Source: Alphaproteobacteria bacterium (GTDB taxonomy: Bacteria > Pseudomonadota > Alphaproteobacteria > Micavibrionales > Micavibrionaceae). Taken from it: a stretch of 59,833 bases of DNA. The stretch lies in NCBI GenBank assembly GCA_017302165.1, contig JAFLCW010000004.1:1-59833 (forward strand). Direction: 5' to 3'. This document shows positions 46,434-54,385 of this stretch, in pieces. The translations under genes and the position numbers were made by a program. A model generated the notes under the pieces. It was given only the letters and a program-made list of their open reading frames with translations. It did no database searches and was not told the origin of the DNA. The number at the start of each line of letters is the position of its first letter. The first letter of the stretch is position 1.

Positions 46434-46553
46434 ATGAGCCTCAGCTTTCTTTTTAACCCCGTTGCCGATCTTTTAAATGGCGTTACCTATCTGGATGATC
46501 CCGCGCGCGATTTCCTGGGGCGTCCTTACCAAAATTTTGACGGACCTCAGTAA
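46434..46553 (+). CDS. Possible 39-residue small protein between nadE and gltX
   Basis: Frame beginning MSLSFLFNPVADLL and ending GRPYQNFDGPQ, stopping five bases before gltX. AAGGG lies only two bases before the ATG, so the site is poor. Not recognised; could be a real small protein coupled to gltX or chance. Confidence 0.3.
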   Translation: MSLSFLFNPVADLLNGVTYLDDPARDFLGRPYQNFDGPQ

Positions 46554-46558
46554 CACCC

Positions 46559-47899
46559 ATGTCTGTTCGCGTCCGGTTTGCCCCTTCCCCCACTGGTTTT
46601 TTGCATGTCGGCAATGCGCGCACCGCCATTGTCACGTGGCTTTTTGCCCGTCAGCACGGGGGGCATTTTCTTCTTCGGATTGATGACACGGATACTGAAC
46701 GCTCCAAGTTAGAATATGAAATGGCCATCGAAGATGGCCTAACGTGGATGGGACTTCACTGGGATGAAAAGACGAACCAGAAATTGCGCAACGACCGGTA
46801 CGATGTTGTCATCGAAAAACTGAAAAAAGATGGGCGTCTTTATCCCTGTTATGAAACACCGGAAGAATTGAATCTTAAACGTAAAACGCAATTATCCCGC
46901 GGCGTGCCGCCTATCTATGATCGCTCGGCACTTAAATTAACGGAAGAACAAAAGAAAAAATTTGAAGCCGAAGGGCGTCAACCGCACTGGCGTTTCAAGC
47001 TTGAGATGAAACCCATTGAATGGAACGATTTGATCCGGGGGCCTGTCTCTTTTAAGGCCGAAGACTTGTCTGATCCCGTTTTGATCCGCGAAGACGGACG
47101 TCCGCTCTATCACATCTGCTCTGTGATTGATGATATTGATTACGATATTACACATGTTGTGCGCGGTGAAGATCACGTCACCAACACGGCCTGGCATATC
47201 CAAATGTTCGAAGCTATTTCAGGTAAGGTGCCGACATTTGCCCACCTACCCCTGATTTCGGACGTTGAAGGCGGAAAGCTCTCGAAACGTCTGGGGGCTC
47301 TAAGCGTCAAAGCCATCAAGGAAGAAGAAAAGCTAGAACCAATGGCGATCGTCTCCCTTATGGCACGTCTGGGGACATCTGATCCAATTGAGCCCTTCTC
47401 GTCACTTGATCCGTTGGTGGCCAGTTTTGATTTCGCCAAGTTTTCACGGGGCACACCTAAATTTGACCCCGATGAAATGATCCGTCTCAATGCCAAAATT
47501 CTGCACGACACCCCGTTCTCTGAAGTGAATATACGCTTGGCCAATATGGGCATGCCGGATATTGATGATTCATTCTGGATGGCTGTACGCGCTAATCTGG
47601 AGCGTCTTGATGATATTCGCGCCTGGTGGCATGTTGTCGATGGTCAGGTGACCAACGCGCTCACAGATCCTGACTTTACCGCCAAAGCCGCAGATTTACT
47701 GCCGCCCGCCCCGTGGAATGAAAAAACATTCGATGAATGGGTCGGTGCCGTCAAATCGCACACAGGCCGCAAGGGCAAAGAATTATTCATGCCCATCCGT
47801 CAGGCCTTGACCGGCATGGATCATGGCCCTGAACTGCCGGTATTATTGCCGCTACTGGGCCCTGAAAAAGTGCGCCAGCGTCTGTTAAAGGCCGCCTGA
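46559..47899 (+). CDS. gltX: Glutamyl-tRNA synthetase
   Basis: Class I aminoacyl-tRNA synthetase. 446 residues with FAPSPTGFLHVGNART (HIGH equivalent His16) and GGKLSKRLG (KMSKS equivalent, near residue 240). No zinc-finger insert is obvious. Alphaproteobacteria often have two GltX paralogues, and which tRNAs this one charges is not decided by sequence. Followed by trmJ after 4 bases. Confidence 0.95.
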   Translation: MSVRVRFAPSPTGFLHVGNARTAIVTWLFARQHGGHFLLRIDDTDTERSKLEYEMAIEDGLTWMGLHWDEKTNQKLRNDRYDVVIEKLKKDGRLYPCYETPEELNLKRKTQLSRGVPPIYDRSALKLTEEQKKKFEAEGRQPHWRFKLEMKPIEWNDLIRGPVSFKAEDLSDPVLIREDGRPLYHICSVIDDIDYDITHVVRGEDHVTNTAWHIQMFEAISGKVPTFAHLPLISDVEGGKLSKRLGALSVKAIKEEEKLEPMAIVSLMARLGTSDPIEPFSSLDPLVASFDFAKFSRGTPKFDPDEMIRLNAKILHDTPFSEVNIRLANMGMPDIDDSFWMAVRANLERLDDIRAWWHVVDGQVTNALTDPDFTAKAADLLPPAPWNEKTFDEWVGAVKSHTGRKGKELFMPIRQALTGMDHGPELPVLLPLLGPEKVRQRLLKAA

Positions 47900-47903
47900 T
47901 CCC

Positions 47904-48620
47904 GTGGATATACCGGCGCCTGTCATCATACTGGTTGACCCGCAGATGGGGGAGAATATTGGTGCCGCGGCGCGCGCCATGTTGAATTGCGGTTTATCCG
48001 AACTTCGTCTGGTACGACCCCGTGATGGTTGGCCGAATGAACGGGCTGAGGCGATGTCGGCGGGAGCACTCTCTGTTATGCCGCCTGTCCGTGTTTTTGA
48101 CACGGTCGAAAACGCCGTGGCGGACTGTCACTGGGTATACGCCACAACCGCACGCCCCCGTGACATGGCCAAACCCGTGATGACCGCACGCGAGGCCGCA
48201 CAGGATATCCGTACCCGCGCAGAACACTCTCATCGAACCGCCATTTTATTTGGCGGGGAACGTGCCGGATTAACGAATGATGACGTGGCACTGGCACATA
48301 CCATCATCACCATTCCCCTGAACCCTGAATTTTCATCCCTTAATCTGGGGCAATGCGTCTTGCTGTGTGGGTATGAATGGTATCAGGCACAACCTCGCCC
48401 GGAAGCTCTATCGCACGTGCCGGCAACGCATAAAGAATTCAATGCTTTTTTTAAGCGGCTTGAATCAGAACTTGATGCGCATGGTTTTTTCAGATCGCCT
48501 GAAATGAAACCAACCGTGTCCCGGAACGTACGCACAATGTTATCGCGTGCCAATCCATCGGATCAAGAAATCAATACCTTTCATGGTATCTTGAGTGCAT
48601 TAACTTCTAGAAAAGGTTAG
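47904..48620 (+). CDS. trmJ: TrmJ/SpoU-family RNA 2'-O-methyltransferase
   Basis: 238 residues, GTG start. Trefoil-knot SPOUT motifs: MGENIGAAARAMLNCG, FGGERAGLTNDD, and IPLNPEFSSLNLGQ. Most like TrmJ, which methylates position 32 of tRNA, but other LasT-type members look similar. Its stop overlaps the end of the convergent membrane protein gene. Confidence 0.88.
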   Translation: MDIPAPVIILVDPQMGENIGAAARAMLNCGLSELRLVRPRDGWPNERAEAMSAGALSVMPPVRVFDTVENAVADCHWVYATTARPRDMAKPVMTAREAAQDIRTRAEHSHRTAILFGGERAGLTNDDVALAHTIITIPLNPEFSSLNLGQCVLLCGYEWYQAQPRPEALSHVPATHKEFNAFFKRLESELDAHGFFRSPEMKPTVSRNVRTMLSRANPSDQEINTFHGILSALTSRKG

Positions 48621-48889
48621 GAATTTGCCTTATCTAAATCGGTAGTTTCCTCATATTTCCAGATAAAATAGCCTCGTAACATGATCGATATAAGGACAAG
48701 ATTATGAACTATAAATCCATATTGCTTAGAGACGATCGCAACAAAAAGGCCACAGCAACAACTGCATATGCTTACTAGGAATCCTATCTTTTTTTTCTTT
48801 GTTACGAGATAAAGTCCTGAAACGCCCAATAGTAAGGTTAGCCAGTCTAATCCGTAGTATAAGCTTAATGCTTTTAAAAAATCGTTCAT
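48617..48889 (-). CDS. Small three-helix membrane protein
   Basis: 90 residues with three hydrophobic helices: WLTLLLGVSGLYLV, then KIGFLVSICSCCCGLFVAIV and VHNLVLISIMLRGYFIW. The pattern resembles half of a PnuC- or SWEET-like transporter, but no family is sure. A+T-rich compared with neighbours. Ends on trmJ's stop; upstream is a terminator shared with rpsD. Confidence 0.6.
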   Translation of the reverse strand: MNDFLKALSLYYGLDWLTLLLGVSGLYLVTKKKKIGFLVSICSCCCGLFVAIVSKQYGFIVHNLVLISIMLRGYFIWKYEETTDLDKANS

Positions 48890-48906
48890 TACTTCACTTT
48901 ATAATA

Positions 48907-48934
48907 AAAAGGCCGCATCACTGCGGCCTTTTTT
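48907..48934 (-). terminator. Bidirectional terminator after rpsD
   Basis: AAAAGGCCGCA and TGCGGCCTTTT flank a TCAC loop. A and T runs on both sides make it work in either direction; the main user is rpsD on the minus strand. Confidence 0.88.
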
Positions 48935-48949
48935 AAAATTCTGCTCCGA

Positions 48950-49567
48950 TTAACGTGAATAGAATTCGACGATCAGGTTCGGTTCCATTTGAACTGGATA
49001 TGGCACATCTTCCAGTTTTGGCTTACGCAGGAAGGTGGCTTTACCGGCCTTGTGATCGACTTCAACATATTCAGGCACATCACGTTCTGCCAGTTCAATG
49101 GCGGTCATGTACAAAGGCATCTGGCGTGATTTTTCTTTCACCACTACCACATCGCCTTCTTTCAACTTGAACGAACCGATCGTCACGCGCTTACCATTGA
49201 CGGTGACATGTCCGTGACTCACGAACTGGCGTGCCGCAAAAATCGTTGGAACGAATTTCGCGCGGTATACCAACGTGTCCAAACGTGATTCCAACAGACC
49301 GATCAGATTCTGCGAAGTATCGCCTTTTAATCTCACGGCTTCTTGGTAATAACGGCGGAATTTTTTCTCACCGATGTTGGCGTAATAGCCTTTCAATTTC
49401 TGCTTGGCACGAAGCTGAATACCGTAATCCGAGGGTTTGCCACGGTTGGCGCCGTGCATACCAGGGCCTGTCTGACGGGTGTTATAAGGTGATTTCGGAC
49501 GACCCCAGAGGTTACAGCCCAAACGGCGGTCGATCTTATGTTTTGAATTTGGTCTTTTATCTGACAT
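48950..49567 (-). CDS. rpsD: 30S ribosomal protein S4
   Basis: 205 residues from the ATG at 49567 (AGGA upstream); the frame continues 27 codons further but the family start is here ([15 protein letters not shown]). S4 domain: [17 protein letters not shown] and [16 protein letters not shown]. Primary rRNA-binding protein that starts 30S assembly and can repress its own operon. It stands alone, with its own promoter. Confidence 0.97.
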   Translation of the reverse strand: MSDKRPNSKHKIDRRLGCNLWGRPKSPYNTRQTGPGMHGANRGKPSDYGIQLRAKQKLKGYYANIGEKKFRRYYQEAVRLKGDTSQNLIGLLESRLDTLVYRAKFVPTIFAARQFVSHGHVTVNGKRVTIGSFKLKEGDVVVVKEKSRQMPLYMTAIELAERDVPEYVEVDHKAGKATFLRKPKLEDVPYPVQMEPNLIVEFYSR

Positions 49568-49639
49568 GGTTTTTCCTATTAAGTTATTGTCCCAATTGCC
49601 TTTTTTGGATTGAGTGAGCCTAGTTAGACCCTCTGCAAC

Positions 49640-49660
49640 AAGGAACAAACCGTGTTCCTT
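49640..49660 (-). other. Hairpin in the rpsD leader
   Basis: AAGGAACA (49640-49647) and TGTTCCTT (49653-49660) form an 8-bp stem with a five-base loop, in the roughly 100-base leader between promoter and rpsD. It may take part in S4 feedback control; that is inference. Confidence 0.4.
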
Positions 49661-49677
49661 TTCTTGGGAATAGCGTG

Positions 49678-49705
49678 GTTATAAGGGTTTTGGCGCTTTT
49701 GTCAA
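49678..49705 (-). promoter_or_regulatory. Near-consensus promoter of rpsD
   Basis: On the minus strand, TTGACA (49705-49700) and TATAAC (49683-49678) with a 16-base spacer. Five of six and six of six matches to consensus. Confidence 0.75.
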
Positions 49706-49769
49706 ATATTTTGGGTTTTAGGGATCATCAGGCCTTAACAAAGCCATAGAGGTATTTTAAGACCGTCTG

Positions 49770-51005
49770 ATGGAAGAAATTCACCACGCCTTGACCCAGA
49801 TCGCCCTTGTTTTGGCCGCCGCCTTTGCCGGGGGGGCTATTTTTCACCACATGAAACAACCGGCATTGGTGGGATATATCATTGTGGGTATCATTTTGGG
49901 GCCGTCGGTTTTGGGACTGGTCGAAAACCAGACCAACATCGCTGTCATGGCAGAACTGGGGATTTTGCTCCTGCTGTTTATCGCGGGAATGGAACTGGAC
50001 TTAAACCGGTTTAAATCCGTCTCCCGGATCGCAATTATGACCTGCGCCGCCCAAATTACGTTGGGGCTTGGCACCATGTTTATTATGGGTCATTTCTTTG
50101 ATTGGTCTTTGAATATGTGCATTCTGATGGGGTTTGCGGTGTCCTTAAGCTCCACAGCGGTAGCCTTGAAAATTCTGGAAGACATGCACATGCGCAGTTC
50201 ACGCATTGGTCAAGTATGCGTGGGGGTTTTGATCGCGCAGGATATCGCCGTCATCCCCATGATCTTGATTATGGGTGCCCTTCAAAGCGGTGAAGAGGTT
50301 AACTATACCGGGATTATGCGTTTGGTTCTGGCCGTCATCGTGATGGGTGGCCTGATGTATCTTTTGCTCAAAAAACCAAAATTCTTTGAGCGTGTCTGGT
50401 CTTTTTTTGAACGCTATAAATCCAAGGCCATGCGCGGACAAGAAGCCATTACCGCCCTTGCCTTCTGCTTTACTGCATCGGCCTTGGCGGGTTTATTTGG
50501 ATTATCGGCCGCGTATGGTGCCTTCCTTGCGGGTATTGCCTTGGGTCACACTATGAATAGAAAAGAACTGGAACAAAAAGCCCAGCCTATTTTCGAAGTG
50601 ATGATTATGGTGTTTTTCCTGTCGATCGGACTATTGATCGACCTTACGTTTTTATCTGAGCATCTTTGGAAAACGCTCTCCATTTTGTTTATCACGATGC
50701 TCCTCAAGACTGTTGTCAATTATGCTATTCTACGCTGGGCGGGAATGGACAGGAATGAGTCGCTGGTCAGTGGTACGGTTTTATCTCAAGTCGGGGAATT
50801 TTCATTCATTCTAGCGGCCATGGGTGTCGCGGCCAATACGATCGACGCCGATGGATACAAATATGTGGTGGCGATTATTTCTCTCAGCCTGCTGGTCTCC
50901 CCGCTCTGGCTTTACCTCGTCAATCGCTTCCATTTGATCGCACAGGTACGGCTTGAATCACGGCGTAAACGCCGCGCCCTAATGACCCGCGAGGAAATTG
51001 ATTAA
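49770..51005 (+). CDS. Cation:proton antiporter, CPA2 family
   Basis: 411 residues with about 12 hydrophobic helices. Family marks: PALVGYIIVGIILGPSVLGL, LLFIAGMELDLNRF, SLSSTAVALKIL, GVLIAQDIAVIP (with the DD/ND-type ion site represented by QD) and VGEFSFILA. No C-terminal TrkA-N/RCK domain, so it is shorter than E. coli KefB/KefC. Likely exchanges K+ or Na+ for H+. Divergent from rpsD. Confidence 0.9.
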   Translation: MEEIHHALTQIALVLAAAFAGGAIFHHMKQPALVGYIIVGIILGPSVLGLVENQTNIAVMAELGILLLLFIAGMELDLNRFKSVSRIAIMTCAAQITLGLGTMFIMGHFFDWSLNMCILMGFAVSLSSTAVALKILEDMHMRSSRIGQVCVGVLIAQDIAVIPMILIMGALQSGEEVNYTGIMRLVLAVIVMGGLMYLLLKKPKFFERVWSFFERYKSKAMRGQEAITALAFCFTASALAGLFGLSAAYGAFLAGIALGHTMNRKELEQKAQPIFEVMIMVFFLSIGLLIDLTFLSEHLWKTLSILFITMLLKTVVNYAILRWAGMDRNESLVSGTVLSQVGEFSFILAAMGVAANTIDADGYKYVVAIISLSLLVSPLWLYLVNRFHLIAQVRLESRRKRRALMTREEID

Positions 51006-51012
51006 AGTTCGC

Positions 51013-51819
51013 TTATTCACGTGATAAAGCGGCCATCAGGAATTCCGTCGTGGATGACCAAGATCTGTTATCCGCCTTTTCGTTATAGGCAAATCCCTTG
51101 GACGGGTCGTTCCCAGCACCAACCTGCGTAAAGGCATGAACGGCACCTGAATATTGCGTCAACATCCAATCTGCTTTCAGCGCGCGCATTTCATCCATGA
51201 ACCCAGCTAACTCCGCAGACGACACATAGGGATCATCCGCCCCGTTATGCACGAGAATTGAGGCCTTGGGCGTAGATGCGGCCGGAATGCGGGCATTCAA
51301 ATTGCCATGAAACGACACAACGCCTTTCAGATCCGCCCCCGAACGGGCCCAGTCCAATACCAGCCCGCCCCCAAAACAATATCCCATCGCCAACATGCGC
51401 TGAGAATCAACACCGGGTTGTTTTCCGGCGAATTCACGCGCGACGTTTAACCGGCGCAAAGCCAATTTTGGATCGTTTCTATACTTGTCCGACTCCACCT
51501 TGGCCAAATCATCATTGGCCGGACGCACACCCTGCCCGTATACATCAATCGCAAACGCGTGATAGCAAAGTTCCGCCACCTTATCCGCTACGTTTTTTTC
51601 ATGATCTCCCAGACCGCGCCATTGGTGCACAATCAACACCACCGGCATCGGGGATTTATTAAAACATTTCGACGGCGACCAATATCCCTCAAGGGTGGTC
51701 TTACCATCCTGATAGGTCATCATTTTGGCTTCTGCTTGCGCCAAGGCCGGGGGTATGTATGTCATTCCAAAAATAAAAAGAGAAAGAACCGCAAAAATAT
51801 ATCGATAAGTTTGTGTCAT
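51013..51819 (-). CDS. Secreted dienelactone hydrolase family protein
   Basis: 268 residues from the ATG at 51819; a TTG 12 codons upstream is less likely. Signal peptide to about PALA. Alpha/beta hydrolase with Cys nucleophile in GYCFGGG, Asp in NGADDPY and His in AVHAF. Export signal suggests a periplasmic role different from aromatic degradation. It lies downstream of the cold-shock gene on the same strand but behind a terminator. Confidence 0.85.
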   Translation of the reverse strand: MTQTYRYIFAVLSLFIFGMTYIPPALAQAEAKMMTYQDGKTTLEGYWSPSKCFNKSPMPVVLIVHQWRGLGDHEKNVADKVAELCYHAFAIDVYGQGVRPANDDLAKVESDKYRNDPKLALRRLNVAREFAGKQPGVDSQRMLAMGYCFGGGLVLDWARSGADLKGVVSFHGNLNARIPAASTPKASILVHNGADDPYVSSAELAGFMDEMRALKADWMLTQYSGAVHAFTQVGAGNDPSKGFAYNEKADNRSWSSTTEFLMAALSRE

Positions 51820-51860
51820 GTGTATGAGGGTAAAACGTAAAACGACGACGAACAATAAAA

Positions 51861-51886
51861 AAACAGGCCTTATACAAGGCCTGTTT
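51861..51886 (-). terminator. Terminator of the cold-shock gene
   Basis: AACAGGCCTT and AAGGCCTGTT flank ATAC; on the minus strand a T run follows. Confidence 0.87.
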
Positions 51887-51909
51887 TAAAAAATTCTGTC
51901 TTAAAAAAA

Positions 51910-52122
51910 CTAAGCGGCGTCTTTCAAGTTAACAGCGCTGCTCTTGCCTTTTTTCGGATCATTGAACAGCTCATAGCTGATTTTCTGACCTTCGCGCAGG
52001 GACTGCATCCCTGATTTTTCAACGGCGCTGATGTGCACGAAAATATCGGCTCCACCATCATCAGGTTGAATAAAGCCATAGCCTTTTTGATTGTTGAACC
52101 ACTTTACTGTACCGGTTGCCAT
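51910..52122 (-). CDS. Cold-shock protein (CspA family)
   Basis: 70 residues, an RNA-binding cold-shock domain: RNP1 KGYGFIQ and RNP2 IFVHIS, with GTVKWFNNQ at the N-terminus. Single-domain form, unlike the double-domain Csps of some alphaproteobacteria. AGGAG precedes the ATG. The upstream interval is long and may hold a structured leader. Confidence 0.95.
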   Translation of the reverse strand: MATGTVKWFNNQKGYGFIQPDDGGADIFVHISAVEKSGMQSLREGQKISYELFNDPKKGKSSAVNLKDAA

Positions 52123-52420
52123 GTATTTCTCCTTTGCAACTTTGGTTTTTCACGTCCCACACATTGTGCTCCGCGTCTTCAAGTCTGATGTCCGGCTTAG
52201 CCTGATACCAATAGGTCAAACCGAACCTTTGCAAGTCGGAAAAATTCCATTCCCGGTCTTTCTCCCGTTTCACCGGGATCCATAGGGGGTCGTCAAAGTC
52301 TCGTCGTACATCAAACTTATTAGGCAGTAATAAGCCATAAAAAACAGGCAACGTCAAGAAAAGCCGATTTAAAACAAAACACCATCCCAGAGGTTTCAAG
52401 CCCCCCATGGACTTTTCCAC
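52123..52420 (-). promoter_or_regulatory. Probable long leader and promoter region of the cold-shock gene
   Basis: Between the Csp start and the divergent lipoprotein gene lie 384 bases without a convincing gene. A minus-strand TTGACG near 52350, with an A+T-rich -10 candidate (TTATTA) about 18 bases on, could start a leader of about 200 bases, like known cold-shock mRNAs. A minus-strand frame covers 52061-52420 but overlaps the Csp start and looks incidental. Confidence 0.35.
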
Positions 52421-52506
52421 AGACTCTGTGTATGATTCGGTTGATAAGTCTGTGTATTTCTTTGTCTCCCCTCCCCATCATTATTTTCAATAACTAGAGG
52501 TGCCCC

Positions 52507-52761
52507 ATGCTCCCGTCTCGTTCTTTTCATTTGCCGATTCTGCTGGCCACCTGCGCCCTGACGCTGACGGGATGCGGTGAAGGCTGGGAAGCGAAACGAT
52601 ATGAGGGCTTTCCGTATATGAATGAACGCACCGCCGGCCCCGGCATTGAATATGTTCGTGCACGCCTTCTCCCTGAAAAAGGCCCCATATTGGTACCTGT
52701 TAAAGAAACCGTTCAAGATGCCGCGCCTATTTTAGAAAAAAAGCTCAACACCAAGAAGTAA
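52507..52761 (+). CDS. Small lipoprotein
   Basis: 84 residues. Signal with lipobox LTGC (Cys22 or 23) after LPILLATCALT. Mature part is short and charged (YMNERTAGPGIEYVRARLL). AGAGG lies before the ATG. No family recognised; the first of three small envelope genes. Confidence 0.75.
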   Translation: MLPSRSFHLPILLATCALTLTGCGEGWEAKRYEGFPYMNERTAGPGIEYVRARLLPEKGPILVPVKETVQDAAPILEKKLNTKK

Positions 52762-52928
52762 TCCTTAAAGTTTTAGGCTTTTTCGAAACGATAGTTCTGG
52801 ACGAACCTCCCTCTTTTTTATTAACATAATAATTGTGGATGATGGATCAATCACGTGCCATCACCCCCAAGCGACCTGAAGATGTCAGGCGCGTTAAAAA
52901 AATAATAAAAAAAGAAAGGGTGGGTACC

Positions 52929-53540
52929 ATGAGTGTTTCATCAGAAACATATATCGTCATTTCATTAATGTTTGCTGTCTTTGCCGCGGTGGCGGCAGTC
53001 GGCACCAGTCTTGTTCTCGGGATCGGGTTTGAACGCCTGCGTGCCGGATTTGATATCGTTCGAAAACAAACAGGGTTTTTTGCCGACGCCATTCATAAAC
53101 TGGATCAACGTACCGCACAGTTGAATGAACGCACAGAAAGCCTGCAGAATTCCATGGCTAGCATGACGCAAAAGGTCGAACGGGTAGAACACCAAACCGT
53201 GTTCTTTTCGGATGCGCTTCAGTCACTTCAACAACAGATATCCGACCAAGCCACGCCCGTGACACAGACCCCGTCTGACCCCTTTGAAGGCCCCGTTCTG
53301 CCCCAGAATTTTGAGACACTCTCTCTGGGGATACCAACCCTGCCGGAACGTGCCCACGATGAGGCCGTGGTGCGCACATTGGCACAATTTCACATGCCCA
53401 CACCTTCGAATGACGTCCCTTCGGGGGAACCTGTTAAATCGGATACAGCCCGCACTGCCAGTATCGCCAACCTGCTCACCTCTTATTGGCGAACAGAAGC
53501 GCGGGTTCAGCCATCGGCACAACAGGTGATTTACCATTAA
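52929..53540 (+). CDS. Membrane-anchored coiled-coil protein
   Basis: 203 residues from the ATG at 52929, which has AGGGTGG before it; a frame extension of 32 codons upstream looks noncoding. One N-terminal membrane helix (VISLMFAVFAAVAAVGTSLVLG), then a coiled coil (RTAQLNERTESLQNSM, QKVERVEHQTVFF), then a flexible Pro-rich tail. Not recognised. Confidence 0.65.
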   Translation: MSVSSETYIVISLMFAVFAAVAAVGTSLVLGIGFERLRAGFDIVRKQTGFFADAIHKLDQRTAQLNERTESLQNSMASMTQKVERVEHQTVFFSDALQSLQQQISDQATPVTQTPSDPFEGPVLPQNFETLSLGIPTLPERAHDEAVVRTLAQFHMPTPSNDVPSGEPVKSDTARTASIANLLTSYWRTEARVQPSAQQVIYH

Positions 53541-53590
53541 TAAAACTGACGTCCTTTCCCTCCTCTCTTAGGTTGCCTACATAGGTAGCT

Positions 53591-53621
53591 AAGTGCCCCC
53601 TGACACCAAAAGGGGGCACTT
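53591..53621 (+). terminator. Terminator-like hairpin
   Basis: AAGTGCCCCCT and AGGGGGCACTT form a perfect 11-bp stem with a nine-base loop, followed only by TTT. Strong hairpin but short T tail. Confidence 0.6.
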
Positions 53622-53743
53622 TGGCGTTGTATTCCCTGTTTTTGGGCGTCATTTGGATAAAAAAATGACAAAACAATCCCCCTCGGGTTAGAATTAAAGG
53701 ATAATAAGGCCTGACATTTTCGTCTCAGGTGAAGGGGAATAAC

Positions 53744-54385
53744 GTGACCACATTTTGGATTTTGATATGGATCATCCTATCCACCATCATTCTGGGGGCA
53801 AATATATGGTCATGGGTTATTTTGTATCAACAAAAGCAGGCGTGGGAATCGCTCGCGCGAAAATACAAAATGGTCTTCCGAAAAAATCGTTTTCTGGCAC
53901 CGCCGGAACTGGAAGGTAAAATCGACGATTTTCAAATCAACATGTTCACCGCTGAACGCAAAGGTATCGATATTCGTACCCGGCGATATATGACCGTCAT
54001 GGAAATCGTGTTCCCAAAACCCTTGGTGGATGGGGGCGCTTTGGGTACGCCAGAAATGTATATTTTCATCGAAAGCATCGGTACGGTTAAACCGCTCAAC
54101 ATAGATGGGGTAATCTTCAAGGAAGGTGTTCGGCTTTATTCCCGCAATGACGATAACGTCAAGGCATTCATGACACCAGATCGGGTTGAACATATCAACC
54201 ATATTTTTTCGACCCGCAATGTTGATATTTTATTCATCTTCTCAGACAATATCAGCGTTCTCAGAATTGAAACCGCTGACCCGATGTCTGATGCTGTGAA
54301 ACTGGACAAAGCCATTCATCGTATTCTAACCCACACCAAGGCAATTCAGGTAAACGCGCCGGCACCCTCTCAGCCCCAAAACTGA
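53744..54385 (+). CDS. Membrane-anchored protein of unknown function
   Basis: 213 residues from the GTG at 53744, which has AAGGGG six bases before it; a GTG five codons upstream overlaps that site. An N-terminal membrane helix (FWILIWIILSTIILGANIWSW), then a soluble domain. Not recognised. Its end overlaps the convergent glucosidase by 16 bases. Confidence 0.65.
   Translation: MTTFWILIWIILSTIILGANIWSWVILYQQKQAWESLARKYKMVFRKNRFLAPPELEGKIDDFQINMFTAERKGIDIRTRRYMTVMEIVFPKPLVDGGALGTPEMYIFIESIGTVKPLNIDGVIFKEGVRLYSRNDDNVKAFMTPDRVEHINHIFSTRNVDILFIFSDNISVLRIETADPMSDAVKLDKAIHRILTHTKAIQVNAPAPSQPQN

Noticed and set aside
52061..52420. A 119-codon minus-strand frame over the Csp leader
   Set aside because: It overlaps the cold-shock start by about 60 bases, lacks a ribosome site and has no recognisable domain.
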